The notes under the pieces are model-generated. The model did not search any database and had not been told where the DNA came from. It was given only the letters and a program-made list of their open reading frames with translations. A DNA stretch of 64,000 nt from Exiguobacterium indicum HHS 31 (lineage in GTDB: Bacteria; Bacillota; Bacilli; Exiguobacteriales; Exiguobacteriaceae): the NCBI RefSeq assembly GCF_001939065.1, contig NZ_MPSZ01000003.1, positions 62,001-126,000 on the forward strand, read 5' to 3'. Positions within the stretch are counted from its first letter, which is position 1; every line of letters begins with the position of its first letter. The translations under genes and the position numbers were made by a program. Positions 53,371 to 63,016 of this stretch are shown piece by piece.

Positions 53371-54559
53371 ATTCCTGACTTTATATCGCTTCAATCTACT
53401 ACAAAAATTACGTGCTAAAAGCTTTTTGATTTCGACGGTCCTAATGGTCCTGTTCCTCGTCGGCTTTGGCAATATCGAACGGATTCTCGACTGGTTTTCT
53501 GGTGACGATCCGAAAGTTGCTCTCGTCAGTGAATTGTCGACCGATCTTCGTCCGGCCTTGAAGAAGGCTGGTGTCACTTCAGACATCACGACGAAGGAAT
53601 ATACAGTCGCACAAGCACGAAAGGCAGTCGACCGCGGTACATTCGATGCCGTGGCAATCGTTCAGGATTCGTATGACGTGACACTCGTCAGTGCTAGTCC
53701 TGAGTCTGAATTACAGACACAGGTCGCAACGGTCGTCAAACAAGTCCGTGACCAAGCCGTCATCACGGATGCTGAAATCGATCCGAACGTCCTTGCTTCG
53801 CTCGCTGAACCTGTTCCTGTCAAACAGGAGTTGACGTCGACGGGTGGGAAAAGTGAGGATGAACTCTTTGCTGCCTCGGCGCTCGTCTATGTGTTGCTAT
53901 TCTTGATGTACTTCACGATTGCGATTTACGGTGGGATGATCGTCACAGAAATCGCGAACGAAAAGTCATCCCGTGTCATGGAATTGCTGATTTCAGCCGC
54001 GAGTCCGATTCAACATATGCTGGCGAAGATCCTCTCGATCGCTACGGTCAGTCTCGTACAATTATCGATTCTCGTCGGTGTCGGCTACTACAGTGCTCAA
54101 AACAGCAGTTTATTCGATCAGTTATCACTCGATTCCTTGAGTGCTCGGACGATCATTTATCTGTTCGTCTTCTTCCTGCTCGGATACTTCCTGTATGCGA
54201 CGCTTCTCGCGGCACTCGGTTCGCTCGTCAGTCGGGTCGAGGATGCGCAGCAAGTGACATTACCAGTCATCTTGCTGATCGTCGCAGCTTTCATGATTTC
54301 GATGTTTAGTCTGAATGCACCGACGAACCAAGCTGTCGTCGTCCTGTCGTTCGTGCCGTTCTTTACACCGATGGTCATGTTCCTGCGCGTCATGTTGACC
54401 GATGTACCGCTATGGCAAGTGTCGATTTCGCTCATCTTGATGCTGATCAGCATCTCGCTTGCCTTATTCGTCGGAACGAAATTCTACCGGGGTGGTGTTC
54501 TGTTCTATGGATCGAATCCACTCAAACAGTTGCGCCGGATCTTAAGCGGTCGCCGGTAA
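53360..54559 (+). CDS. ABC transporter permease (NatB-like, ABC-2 family)
   Basis: This 399-residue permease has one N-terminal membrane segment (about 22-42), an external domain (about 45-180) and about five or six helices from residue 180. The ABC-2 pattern EIANEKSSRVMELLISAASP with IQHMLAKIL lies near 205. The ATG at 53360 lies in the end of the ATPase gene, 12 bases after GAGGAGG. Upstream in-frame codons lie inside the ATPase gene and are not used. Confidence 0.92.
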   Translation: MNRKFLTLYRFNLLQKLRAKSFLISTVLMVLFLVGFGNIERILDWFSGDDPKVALVSELSTDLRPALKKAGVTSDITTKEYTVAQARKAVDRGTFDAVAIVQDSYDVTLVSASPESELQTQVATVVKQVRDQAVITDAEIDPNVLASLAEPVPVKQELTSTGGKSEDELFAASALVYVLLFLMYFTIAIYGGMIVTEIANEKSSRVMELLISAASPIQHMLAKILSIATVSLVQLSILVGVGYYSAQNSSLFDQLSLDSLSARTIIYLFVFFLLGYFLYATLLAALGSLVSRVEDAQQVTLPVILLIVAAFMISMFSLNAPTNQAVVVLSFVPFFTPMVMFLRVMLTDVPLWQVSISLILMLISISLALFVGTKFYRGGVLFYGSNPLKQLRRILSGRR

Positions 54560-54625
54560 CAGTTTACAAGACGAATCGTTTCCGCTATCGTTAGGTGAGA
54601 AAAAGCCTTTAGGAGGAACTACGTT

Positions 54626-55063
54626 ATGCGGTCTCGTTTTTGGGCAGCGATTCTTTTCACAGCTGCTGCCATGGTCTCGTCACTTGTCATGTTCACGAAA
54701 TTTCCGCAGGCGAGTGCGACATGGGAACTCGTCCTTGCTTACGGTGGGATGACGTTCGTCGCCAGTCTATTTTGCTGGTCCTTCGTCGCGGTGCGCCGTC
54801 AATCTTCTCGCTTATACGGAAGTTGGGTTGGTGTCTTCATCGCTGGATTGACGGTTTTACTTGTCTGTATCGCACGCTTCGTCTTGCGTGGTGATATGAT
54901 GATGATTTTCAAATGGCAAGCGATGCTCGGTAGCTTAACCCTCAATTTCGGCTATGTCGGTTGGGTACTCGTCATCGCGAATGCAATCATTGGATTCATC
55001 ATCGGTCGGACACGTATTAAGAATCCACGTTTACGTCAGATGTCACAAAACAATACACGTTAA
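54626..55063 (+). CDS. Membrane protein of unknown function with four TM segments
   Basis: This 145-residue protein has four hydrophobic segments (about 4-21, 31-50, 63-84, 103-130) and a short basic tail. I recognise no family. AGGAGGAACTACGTT precedes the ATG. It may be co-transcribed with the exporter 66 bases upstream, since I see no terminator between them. Confidence 0.75.
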   Translation: MRSRFWAAILFTAAAMVSSLVMFTKFPQASATWELVLAYGGMTFVASLFCWSFVAVRRQSSRLYGSWVGVFIAGLTVLLVCIARFVLRGDMMMIFKWQAMLGSLTLNFGYVGWVLVIANAIIGFIIGRTRIKNPRLRQMSQNNTR

Positions 55064-55110
55064 AAAAAGTCGCTGTCTTCTGAACGTCAATCAGAAGACA
55101 GCGACTTTTT
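55063..55110. terminator. Bidirectional terminator between convergent genes
   Basis: AAAAAGTCGCTGTCTTCTGA pairs with TCAGAAGACAGCGACTTTTT, 20 bp, with a 7-base loop. Confidence 0.95.
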
Positions 55111-55738
55111 ATTTGCGATGATAACGTGAACGGCTTTTCCGGTCACTATAATCCGTGTAATATGTCGAACGAGCTAACGATACACCTTCTGTCATTCGGT
55201 CGAGATATTCGTCGAGTTGCATCATGGCTGGAAGTTTATCCTCAAACAGTTCAAACGTCTCTTCTGCTTGATCCCGTTGTAACTCTCCTGCTTCCATCAC
55301 AGCATCGACCAGTTCATGAAAGATGCGTTGCTCGGTTGCGCTCATCGTCTGCTCGATCCGTTTGACATCTTCGTCGTACATCAGGTCAAACAGGCGCATT
55401 CGCTCTTCAAGCTGCTCTTCGACCCATGTCCCGTCTTGTCCGAGCGTCTGCTCATAAGCAAGTTTCATCTCTTCAAGTGGCGTCTTCTGTTGCATGATGA
55501 ACTTCAATGATTCTCCTGTCCAGATGTGACGAGCCAAGTAACTCGCATCGATGTTCAAAGCTTCAGCCAGTGCCTCGATGTACGCTTTTGTTGGATAGAC
55601 TTCGCTGAGTTCCGTTCGACGAATGAAGTACGGCGCGACACCGAGTCGTTCTGCCAGCTGCTCGATCGTAACCCCGGCACGCTCTCGTAAAATACGAATT
55701 CGGTCACCGTAGCCTCGATATGGTGAATGGTCTAGCAT
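55109..55738 (-). CDS. XRE-family transcriptional regulator
   Basis: This 209-residue protein starts with an XRE helix-turn-helix (about 10-68: IRILRERAGVTIEQLAERLG, FIRRTELSEVYPTKAYIEAL). The C-terminal part is long, helical and acidic (about 85-185), with no peptidase motif, and ends in a basic tail (YSDRKSRSRYHRK). The target is unknown. It lies next to the Bce-type locus but is separated from it by a 30-base gap and the opposite end of the operon, so a link is not proved. Confidence 0.87.
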   Translation of the reverse strand: MLDHSPYRGYGDRIRILRERAGVTIEQLAERLGVAPYFIRRTELSEVYPTKAYIEALAEALNIDASYLARHIWTGESLKFIMQQKTPLEEMKLAYEQTLGQDGTWVEEQLEERMRLFDLMYDEDVKRIEQTMSATEQRIFHELVDAVMEAGELQRDQAEETFELFEDKLPAMMQLDEYLDRMTEGVSLARSTYYTDYSDRKSRSRYHRK

Positions 55739-55768
55739 ACGTTTCCCTCCCTTATTCCTATGGTATCA

Positions 55769-57700
55769 TCATACCCTTGAATTCGGTGTTGGATACATCG
55801 AACTTTCGGATGATTTCCGGAACAGATGGCGCGGGTACCGTAGCCAAATCGGTAAGACACTTAAGAAGTATCCAACGGTGACGATACTGATCCAAAACAT
55901 AGCGAGATTAAGAAAAGGTTTCATTTCAAGTCCAGCCTGTGTCACGACGACTTGGAACAACAAAAAGGCATGAAAAACAGAAATCAGATAGGGAATGAGT
56001 AAGACCGCACCATACTTCATGAGCAAGTAACGACGAATGTTTCCGGATCCAAATCCGAGCGCAAACAATGTCTTCATCCGTTTTTGTTCCTGTTCCGCCG
56101 TCATCTGCATCCATACATGCAGGAAACTCGCATTGATGACGAACAACCAGATCGTCAGAAGGATGACGACGAACGTGACGAGTCGTACGATCCGGATCCC
56201 GTCGATCTCATCTTCCGTCTCATTGATCAACTGATAGGGAACCGGCTGCTTCTCATCCAGCTTGGCTGCGGATTGAATATTGCGAACGATCTTCATCCAC
56301 TGCTTCCAGTCCCTCGTTCCATAATCATGGTAGGCTGGCGTATCGAAGACGACGATTTGCCGAACAGGTTGTTTAAGTGTCGGGAAGACCGCGTCGCTGA
56401 CGACGAATATCGTTTCGATCTGATAGTTATAGCCGAACACTAAATCATGGGAAGACGGCGAGAGCAGCTTAAACCCTTCTCGTTTCATCGCCTGTTCCGC
56501 CTTTTTCATCGTTGGTGTATTCTCTTCGAGTTGCACCGGTCGCGCGGGTACGAAGAAACTCTGTCGACCGGTCGCCTTCCGCTCCTCAAGGTGCAATTGA
56601 CGCATCATCTTGTTGTAGGCAGAAATCGGTAAAAAGATACGCTTCCCTTCTGCCTTCACTTCAATATCTTGCTGATAGCGATCCGGAAATGCGTCCGTCA
56701 TCGTCTGTTTAATATCCTTCAATCGCTTCGTCGGCTGAGCGGATTCTTCATAATAGACGAGACCAAATTGATTTTGGGACGAGAGATCGAGTCCGATCAA
56801 TTGAAACAAGAAGACAAGTCCGACTGCCGTCAGCGCACATGACGTCAAGATTGTCCCGAGGGCAATCAGCGTACTATTCGTTCGTAACTGATTGGCGATC
56901 TCCGAAACGATCAGTTTCCGAAGAGACAACCGACATGGACGATATAGCTGGATCAACCACGGTAAGATATAGCGGCAAATGAAAAAGGAACCGATGAAGA
57001 TGACAAGCGGGAATAACATATAAAATCCATACATTCGAACGAACGCGAGGACATATCCGTAAATCAAGAGCAATAGAGCGAGGACTTGTGTCAGAATCCA
57101 AACTCTTCTTCGAAAAAGTGAACGGGAACGGACCGGTCGATCCGGACGAAAACGGTAAATCGCCAGAACGGTCGCGATCAGTAAAACAAGGAAGGCGCCA
57201 CCAATCAAGGCAAGAATCGCATAAAACGACAGCTCAAACTCGATCGGTGGCAAGAACATGATTTTGACGACAGAAAGTAACAGCATCTTCGTCAAGACAT
57301 TTCCAAGTATCATCCCCGCCGTGATCGCTAATCCGCCGACGATCAGAACCTCAATCAAAAAATACTTCAAGAAGTGCGATAATCCACTACCGAGCGTCCG
57401 CATCGTTCGGAGATCGTTCTTCCGGTGCTCAAGCATCGTATAGGTCGTCGAATAGATGAACAGGATACTAAAAAATAAGATGATCAGTTCTGCGATGAAG
57501 ACGAACAAGATCGTCATCTCGATGACTTGGTTCAATTGGCTGAGTATCTTGGCGACGTTTTGAAACGATCCGTTCGTCAGCAAGTTCCAGTAACTCGTCA
57601 CGATCGTCATCGCGATGATGATCGTCAAGGCATACCCATAGTACAACCGCTGGTAGCGCCGGATATTACGTAGGGCGTATTGCAGATAATTGATGCTCAT
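55769..57700 (-). CDS. BceB-type ABC transporter permease
   Basis: This 643-residue permease of the peptide-antibiotic exporter type has FtsX-like domains, about ten membrane helices and the large external domain typical of BceB (about 290-500). The first FtsX segment is ELIILFFSILFIYSTTYTML near 68. The last is MKTLFALGFGSGNIRRYLLM near 540. It is the second gene of a BceA-BceB pair, with a 35-base overlap. In BceRS-type systems the transporter itself senses the antibiotic with the kinase. Confidence 0.9.
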   Translation of the reverse strand: MSINYLQYALRNIRRYQRLYYGYALTIIIAMTIVTSYWNLLTNGSFQNVAKILSQLNQVIEMTILFVFIAELIILFFSILFIYSTTYTMLEHRKNDLRTMRTLGSGLSHFLKYFLIEVLIVGGLAITAGMILGNVLTKMLLLSVVKIMFLPPIEFELSFYAILALIGGAFLVLLIATVLAIYRFRPDRPVRSRSLFRRRVWILTQVLALLLLIYGYVLAFVRMYGFYMLFPLVIFIGSFFICRYILPWLIQLYRPCRLSLRKLIVSEIANQLRTNSTLIALGTILTSCALTAVGLVFLFQLIGLDLSSQNQFGLVYYEESAQPTKRLKDIKQTMTDAFPDRYQQDIEVKAEGKRIFLPISAYNKMMRQLHLEERKATGRQSFFVPARPVQLEENTPTMKKAEQAMKREGFKLLSPSSHDLVFGYNYQIETIFVVSDAVFPTLKQPVRQIVVFDTPAYHDYGTRDWKQWMKIVRNIQSAAKLDEKQPVPYQLINETEDEIDGIRIVRLVTFVVILLTIWLFVINASFLHVWMQMTAEQEQKRMKTLFALGFGSGNIRRYLLMKYGAVLLIPYLISVFHAFLLFQVVVTQAGLEMKPFLNLAMFWISIVTVGYFLSVLPIWLRYPRHLFRKSSESSMYPTPNSRV

Positions 57701-58430
57701 CCCCTCCTAACAACGATAACGACTCAATGACACGTTGAAAGAAGATCCGTCGTGGCTCATCACGGAATAACTCGGTTTGCACGCTACCGTCCTTTAAAAA
57801 CAAGACATGATTACAATACGAAGCGACTTGCGGATCATGCGTCACGATGACCATCGTCATCCCCGTCGCGTTCAGTTCTGCTAATACATCCATGACATGT
57901 TTTGTCGCTTGAAAATCAAGCGCTCCGGTCGGTTCGTCCGCAAGTATCAGACGCGGCGTATGAATCAAGGCGCGACCGATCGCTGTTCGCTGCCGTTGTC
58001 CACCACTTACTTCGTCCACCTGCTTATCGAGCAAATCATCAATCTGAAGGCGACGAGCCAACTGCTCCATCTCTTCACGCGCCAGTTTTGCTTTTTTCCC
58101 AGACAACATCAATGGAACGAGCATGTTCTCACCGAGCGTCAAGGAGTCGAGTAAGTTGAATTCCTGAAAGATGATCCCAAGTGTCTCGCGTCGGAAGCGT
58201 GTCATCTCTTTTCGCTTAAACGTCGCTGTATCGACGCCATCAATCAGAATCGATCCCCAACTTGGCTCGTCGAGTGTCGCAAGCAAGTTGATCAGTGTCG
58301 ATTTGCCACTACCGGACGGTCCCATGACTGCGACCATCTCGCCTTCTTCAACTCGGAAGTTCACATCCGTCAACGGCTGTTCCGTCACCTTTCCGGGATA
58401 GACCTTTCCTAGTTGTTTCACCTCAATCAT
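57666..58430 (-). CDS. BceA-type ABC transporter ATP-binding protein
   Basis: This 254-residue ATPase of the MacB/BceA group has Walker A MGPSGSGKSTLINLL near residue 35, signature motif DEVSGGQRQRTAIGRAL near 140, Walker B LILADEPTGALDF near 162 and HDPQVASYCNH. It overlaps the kinase gene upstream (8 bases) and the permease gene downstream. Confidence 0.94.
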   Translation of the reverse strand: MIEVKQLGKVYPGKVTEQPLTDVNFRVEEGEMVAVMGPSGSGKSTLINLLATLDEPSWGSILIDGVDTATFKRKEMTRFRRETLGIIFQEFNLLDSLTLGENMLVPLMLSGKKAKLAREEMEQLARRLQIDDLLDKQVDEVSGGQRQRTAIGRALIHTPRLILADEPTGALDFQATKHVMDVLAELNATGMTMVIVTHDPQVASYCNHVLFLKDGSVQTELFRDEPRRIFFQRVIESLSLLGGDEHQLSAIRPT

Positions 58431-59415
58431 GTGCGCGACCTCCTACTAAACGAATCCGACATGTCGTCCCGATGCCTTCCTCACTCTCAAGTTCAATCTC
58501 GTGTCCGAGTTTCATCGAGACCTGCTGGACGAAATACAGTCCCATTCCGGTCGATTCCCCGTAACGTCGTCCATTCTCACCGGTAAAGAACGCATTAAAG
58601 ACGCGTGGGACATCTCGTCTTGGAATCCCGACGCCGTCGTCTCGAATCGACAAAACGACCTGCCCATTTATCTCCTCCGCCTTCAAGACGACTTCTCTAC
58701 CATGCCCTGTCGTATATTTAATCGCATTCGTCACAAGCTGTAAGACGAGGAATCGAAACCACTTCGCATCCGTATAGACGTACATATCCTCCGCGATATC
58801 GAGTTTCGGAAAAACCTGATTTTTGACGAATAGTCGTTTTTCCTGATTAATGATGCCGGTAATAAGTGGCTTTAAGGATAACTGCTCTGCCTTCAGATCC
58901 GTCTCGATCGCTTCTAGACGTGACGAATAGAGCATCTGGTCGAGTCCACTGCGCAGCCGATCGACCTCTTGTCGCAAATCAGCTTGATAGTGCTCCCCCG
59001 GATGTTCGAGAATCAGTTCGATGACGGATAACGGTGTCTTCATCTGATGAATCCACTGGTCGACATACCGATGCCGCTCTTTTTCCTTCCGTCGCTCAGC
59101 AAACAGACTGTTCCGGAACAAGGTCTGTTGCCGTTCTAAAAATTGTTCGACAGCGACGGAAATCGGTTCTTCACTATCACTGCGAATCGGTTCTGCGACC
59201 GATTGGACCGGCTGTTGCATCCGTCGCAACAACGGAAGCATGCTGAAGAAACGATAACTGAGATAAATCAAGAGACCGATACTGTTCAAGAGCACGATAT
59301 AAAAGAAGGCTGCTGGGCGATAAAGATCGTAGAGCCATAAGACGGCATATAAAATCAGCATTTGTCCAGTAAAGAAGATGATACCTGGTATCGCGTGTCG
59401 TAAAAAGAGCTTCAT
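58423..59415 (-). CDS. BceS-type sensor histidine kinase
   Basis: This 330-residue intramembrane-sensing kinase has two N-terminal membrane helices with almost no external loop (about 12-32 and 37-57). The H-box is YVDQWIHQMKTPLSVIELIL (His near residue 125). The ATPase domain has LVTNAIKYTTG, IRDDGVGIPRRD and STGMGLYFVQQV. Such kinases need the partner ABC transporter for ligand sensing. Its ATG overlaps the regulator's stop. Confidence 0.93.
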   Translation of the reverse strand: MKLFLRHAIPGIIFFTGQMLILYAVLWLYDLYRPAAFFYIVLLNSIGLLIYLSYRFFSMLPLLRRMQQPVQSVAEPIRSDSEEPISVAVEQFLERQQTLFRNSLFAERRKEKERHRYVDQWIHQMKTPLSVIELILEHPGEHYQADLRQEVDRLRSGLDQMLYSSRLEAIETDLKAEQLSLKPLITGIINQEKRLFVKNQVFPKLDIAEDMYVYTDAKWFRFLVLQLVTNAIKYTTGHGREVVLKAEEINGQVVLSIRDDGVGIPRRDVPRVFNAFFTGENGRRYGESTGMGLYFVQQVSMKLGHEIELESEEGIGTTCRIRLVGGRAHD

Positions 59416-60098
59416 GGTTCAAGAACCAGTTTATAACCGACGCCTCGCACCGTCTCAAGTCCAGCGACACCGATCTCGGCAAGCCGTTTGCGGACACGCG
59501 TGATATTGACGTTCAACGTATTCTCATCGACGAATGCTTCGTCATCCCAAATCCGTTCAAGTAGATCGCCCCGACTGACGATTCGTGGACTTGCCGTCAG
59601 CAACATCTCAAGGATCAGTCCCTCTTTTTTTGACAGCTCGATCGACTGTTCCCCGTACTCGACGATATAACGGTCCAAGTACAGCGTGACACCTTCTTTC
59701 GTCACCGTCCGCTCATCCGTCTCGTTTGAAAGCGTGCCATAGGCCCGGCGAATCTGACTTTTAATCTTCGCGATGACGACCGCTCCTTGGAACGGCTTGA
59801 CGATGTAATCATCCGCTCCGTATTCAAGCGCCATGACTTGATCCATCTCCCCGACCCGTGCTGAGATGAACAGGATGGGTGCCCGTGTCTTCATCCGCAA
59901 TTGTCGACACCAATAGAAACCGTCAAACTTCGGTAAATTGACATCTAATAGAATGACGTCCGGATTCGTCTCTTCAAAGACCGCAACGACATCTCCTCGC
60001 CCATCTTCAACGACGACTCTAAAATCATAGCGTTCAAGTAGTTCTTTCAATAATGTAGCAATCTTCATGTCATCTTCGACTAATAAAATCGTATGCAT
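59412..60098 (-). CDS. BceR-type response regulator (OmpR family)
   Basis: This 228-residue regulator has a receiver domain (ILLVEDDMKIATLLKELLE, phosphoacceptor in PDVILLDVNLPKFDGFYW) and an OmpR-type winged helix ending VNITRVRKRLAEIGVAGLET. I chose the ATG at 60098. An upstream TTG at 60110 directly abuts the ribosome-binding site AAGGAG. It is the first gene of a four-gene transcript (regulator, kinase, ATPase, permease). Confidence 0.93.
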   Translation of the reverse strand: MHTILLVEDDMKIATLLKELLERYDFRVVVEDGRGDVVAVFEETNPDVILLDVNLPKFDGFYWCRQLRMKTRAPILFISARVGEMDQVMALEYGADDYIVKPFQGAVVIAKIKSQIRRAYGTLSNETDERTVTKEGVTLYLDRYIVEYGEQSIELSKKEGLILEMLLTASPRIVSRGDLLERIWDDEAFVDENTLNVNITRVRKRLAEIGVAGLETVRGVGYKLVLEP

Positions 60099-60135
60099 CG
60101 TTCCTATCAACTCCTTCTCCCTTTATCATAACGAA

Positions 60136-60175
60136 CTCAAAAAGGACTGGAAACGATTATTCCGTTTCCAGTTTG
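60136..60175 (-). terminator. Terminator after the second BceB-type permease
   Basis: ACTGGAAACG and CGTTTCCAGT flank GAATAAT, followed by CCTTTTTG on the minus strand. It separates the second transporter operon from the regulator gene. The regulator promoter (TTTCCA, 17 bases, TATGAT) begins in its 3' arm. Confidence 0.85.
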
Positions 60176-60194
60176 GTGTACCCTATTTAGTTCA

Positions 60195-62111
60195 TCACGT
60201 GACGATGCGGCGATACGCACGAACCGTGACGATATAGTAGATCAGATAGACGATCGTATAACAAACAATCGCAAGTAATGTCGGACGAACGATGTTGTAG
60301 TTCAACAGTTTCTGCAAGACTTGCATCGCAACTAAACTATGAACGAGTCCGAGCACATACGGTAAGGAGAAGACGAATCCGACAAGACGACGGATGATGC
60401 CCGTCTGTTCCTTCTCATCGACACCGATCTTCTGGATGATGGCAAACCGTTGTTTCGATTCTTCTGCTTCCGCGAGCATCTTGAAGTAGATGATTGAACC
60501 CGTCGCAAGCAAGAAGACGAGTCCGAGGAAGCCGGCAGCAAACGCGAGTAAGCCTGTCGTTGCTGTCGTCATCGTATAGACAGGATAATACGCTGCCATC
60601 TCCGTGTCCGCTTGTTTTCCATATAGTTGTGTCAACTGTTTCATCAATCCATCGTCATGACGTTCATCTGAGAACTGATAATTCGTCAGTGTGAAACCTT
60701 TTTCCGGCATCTTCGCGAACGTATCATCGTTTACGACGAAGGCAAGCCGCTGTTTCTCATAAAGTTGAGCGATTGGTAGATTCGTCGCAGCGGTGATGCG
60801 AAAGGACTCATGAACGTCCTTGATTTCAACACCTACCGGCGATTTGATTTTCATCTTCAACAAATCGTTTCCTTTGAATGTCTCAAGGACGATCGCTTCG
60901 CCTTGTTTTGGTTCTTTGATGACCGTTTTCCCGTTCGCTTTCGCGAGCTTGACGTAGTCCGAATAGTTGACGTAGCTGAATTGTCCCGGCTGGTCTTCAT
61001 ACGCATACGTCGCGTAGTAACGTGTGAACGTCAGCGGGTTCGGCAGATCGGTCATCTGATGGTCGACGTTCTTGACGTTGACCATCGTCCGGCTGTCGAT
61101 CTTTTGGTCAGACTTTGCAATCAGTTGTTCCGCTTCAGATTGTTTACTCGCAATCGATAGACTGTACGGAACTTGCTCCTCGACGGTCTGATCGATGAAA
61201 TAATAAATCGATGTCGCTGTACCGACTGTCGTCAATGTGACGGCAGTGATGACTGTGATTGTCGACAGCATGACGGCATTCGATTTGATTCGTGACAACA
61301 ATTGCCCGTGCAGAATCAAATTTGTTCCTTTGAAGTGTCGCGCTTGATTACTTAAGACGCGCAATAAGAAGATCGTGAAGTAACTCATCGTTCCGAACGT
61401 TCCGAGAATGACGCAGAGCATCAAAAGTGGGGCAACGATCGTAAAGTGATCCATCAACGGTTGTCCGGTCAAATAGTACCCAACACCGATCAAGACGACC
61501 GAAAGCACGGCTAGGATCGGATGGACTTTCGGAAGCGATTCCGCTTGTTGTTCTGCCTTGAACAGTTCGATTAATGTAAAACGATAAATCGTCCGAGCCG
61601 AACGTAAAGCGATGATCAGAAAGATTAAAAGGAAAACACCGATCGTCTGCAGGACGGAAGCTCCGCTGATCGTAAAGGTCGCATCGACTTGCATCGCCAT
61701 GACGGAAGCGAGCAACTGCACGAAGTATTTCGAAGCGACGGTACCGATCGCAATTCCGAGAATCAGACCAATCACTCCGTACCCCATCGTCTCAAGGAAA
61801 ATCAGGCGAGCAATCTGCCCTCGTTCTAAACCGAGTAATGCATAAAGCCCGATTTCCTTCTTACGACGACGTAAGAAGAAGTCACTTGAATACCAGATGA
61901 AGATAGCAGAGAAAAGCGCTAGAATGACACTTGCTCCGGTAAAGACCGTTCCCAGTTTGCCGTACAATTCGTTCGCCTGAAGCATTGCTTCATTCGATCG
62001 AATCGCGAGGAACGTGTAGTAAATGAGAATCGCAAACGTGACCGCACCGAGGTACATCACGTTTTGACGGATGTTCTTCAAATTTTGAAACGCCAGTTTA
62101 GACAAGCTCAC
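60195..62111 (-). CDS. BceB-type ABC transporter permease (second transporter)
   Basis: This 638-residue permease of the BceB/VraG type has about ten membrane helices and a large external domain (about 305-510). The start (LSKLAFQNLKNIRQNVMYLG) and the FtsX segment (KEIGLYALLGLERGQIARLI near 102) are typical. I chose the GTG at 62111, which lies 6 bases after GGAGGTG. The in-frame ORF reaches 62234 within the ATPase gene without a site. It overlaps the ATPase gene by 14 bases. Confidence 0.9.
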   Translation of the reverse strand: MSLSKLAFQNLKNIRQNVMYLGAVTFAILIYYTFLAIRSNEAMLQANELYGKLGTVFTGASVILALFSAIFIWYSSDFFLRRRKKEIGLYALLGLERGQIARLIFLETMGYGVIGLILGIAIGTVASKYFVQLLASVMAMQVDATFTISGASVLQTIGVFLLIFLIIALRSARTIYRFTLIELFKAEQQAESLPKVHPILAVLSVVLIGVGYYLTGQPLMDHFTIVAPLLMLCVILGTFGTMSYFTIFLLRVLSNQARHFKGTNLILHGQLLSRIKSNAVMLSTITVITAVTLTTVGTATSIYYFIDQTVEEQVPYSLSIASKQSEAEQLIAKSDQKIDSRTMVNVKNVDHQMTDLPNPLTFTRYYATYAYEDQPGQFSYVNYSDYVKLAKANGKTVIKEPKQGEAIVLETFKGNDLLKMKIKSPVGVEIKDVHESFRITAATNLPIAQLYEKQRLAFVVNDDTFAKMPEKGFTLTNYQFSDERHDDGLMKQLTQLYGKQADTEMAAYYPVYTMTTATTGLLAFAAGFLGLVFLLATGSIIYFKMLAEAEESKQRFAIIQKIGVDEKEQTGIIRRLVGFVFSLPYVLGLVHSLVAMQVLQKLLNYNIVRPTLLAIVCYTIVYLIYYIVTVRAYRRIVT

Positions 62112-62859
62112 GGACGGCACCTCCGAGTTCACGCTGGACTTCCATGATCTGTTCGAAGAATTCCTTCTGCGAACCAAAGCGATGGACTTCCTTGAACAGC
62201 TCTCCGTCCTTGACGAACAAAATTCGTTCCGCATAAGACGCTGTCATCGGATCATGCGTTACCATTAAAATCGTCGCGCCTTCGTTGTTGAGCGACTGCA
62301 TCGCTTCGAGTAACCCGGTCGCTGACTTCGAATCCAGCGCACCGGTCGGCTCGTCGGCTAAAATGAGCGACGGATCATGAATGATCGCACGCGCGGCAGC
62401 TGTCCGTTGTTTTTGGCCGCCCGATAGTTCAACGGGACGTTTATCGAGTAAGTCATAGATACCGAGTTGACGTGCCACACGATCGACACGTTCTAAGATC
62501 ATCTTTTTATCGACGTTCGCGAGTGATAGCGGTAAGGCGATGTTTTCCCGGACCGTCATCGTATCGAGGAGATTGAAATCCTGGAAGATGAAGCCGAGTT
62601 GTTCCCGGCGGAAACGTGCTAATTGTTTTTCCTTCATCGCCGTCACGTCTGCTCCGTTGATTAAAATCGAGCCGTCCGTCGGCTGATCGATCGTCGATAA
62701 TAAATTGAGTAACGTCGATTTCCCGGCACCGGATGGTCCCATGATACTGACGAACTCTCCTTCGTGGACACGGAGCGTCGTCGGACGCAGTGCTTCGTGG
62801 CGCGCTGTTTTCGTTTGATACGTTTTTGAAATCTGTTCTGCTTGTAAGATTGCTTTCAT
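62098..62859 (-). CDS. BceA-type ABC transporter ATP-binding protein (second transporter)
   Basis: This 253-residue ATPase has Walker A MGPSGAGKSTLLNLL near residue 40, signature motif VELSGGQKQRTAAARAI near 143, Walker B LILADEPTGALDS near 164 and HDPMTASYAER. It starts the two-gene transporter operon. AGGAGG precedes the ATG. Upstream, a CTTAC-N6-GTAAG inverted repeat (62943-62958) may be a regulator site and TTTTGA, 17 bases, TAGACT a promoter. Confidence 0.94.
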   Translation of the reverse strand: MKAILQAEQISKTYQTKTARHEALRPTTLRVHEGEFVSIMGPSGAGKSTLLNLLSTIDQPTDGSILINGADVTAMKEKQLARFRREQLGFIFQDFNLLDTMTVRENIALPLSLANVDKKMILERVDRVARQLGIYDLLDKRPVELSGGQKQRTAAARAIIHDPSLILADEPTGALDSKSATGLLEAMQSLNNEGATILMVTHDPMTASYAERILFVKDGELFKEVHRFGSQKEFFEQIMEVQRELGGAVRELV

Positions 62860-62973
62860 CTGTAATGCCTCCTGTGTTTGATTCGTTACACTTAGTCTAG
62901 CCCTTCCCTGCTTTTCTCAAAATGGACTTTGCTTTCACTTCTCTTACAAAACGGTAAGGCAAGGGAGGAGACG

Positions 62974-63008
62974 ACAAAAAAGCCCCCATCCGCAAGGAAT
63001 GGAGGCGT
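62974..63008 (-). terminator. Terminator after crr
   Basis: GCCTCCATTCC and GGATGGGGGC arms (imperfect) around TTGC are followed by T6 on the minus strand. Confidence 0.88.
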
Positions 63009-63016
63009 ATCGTATC

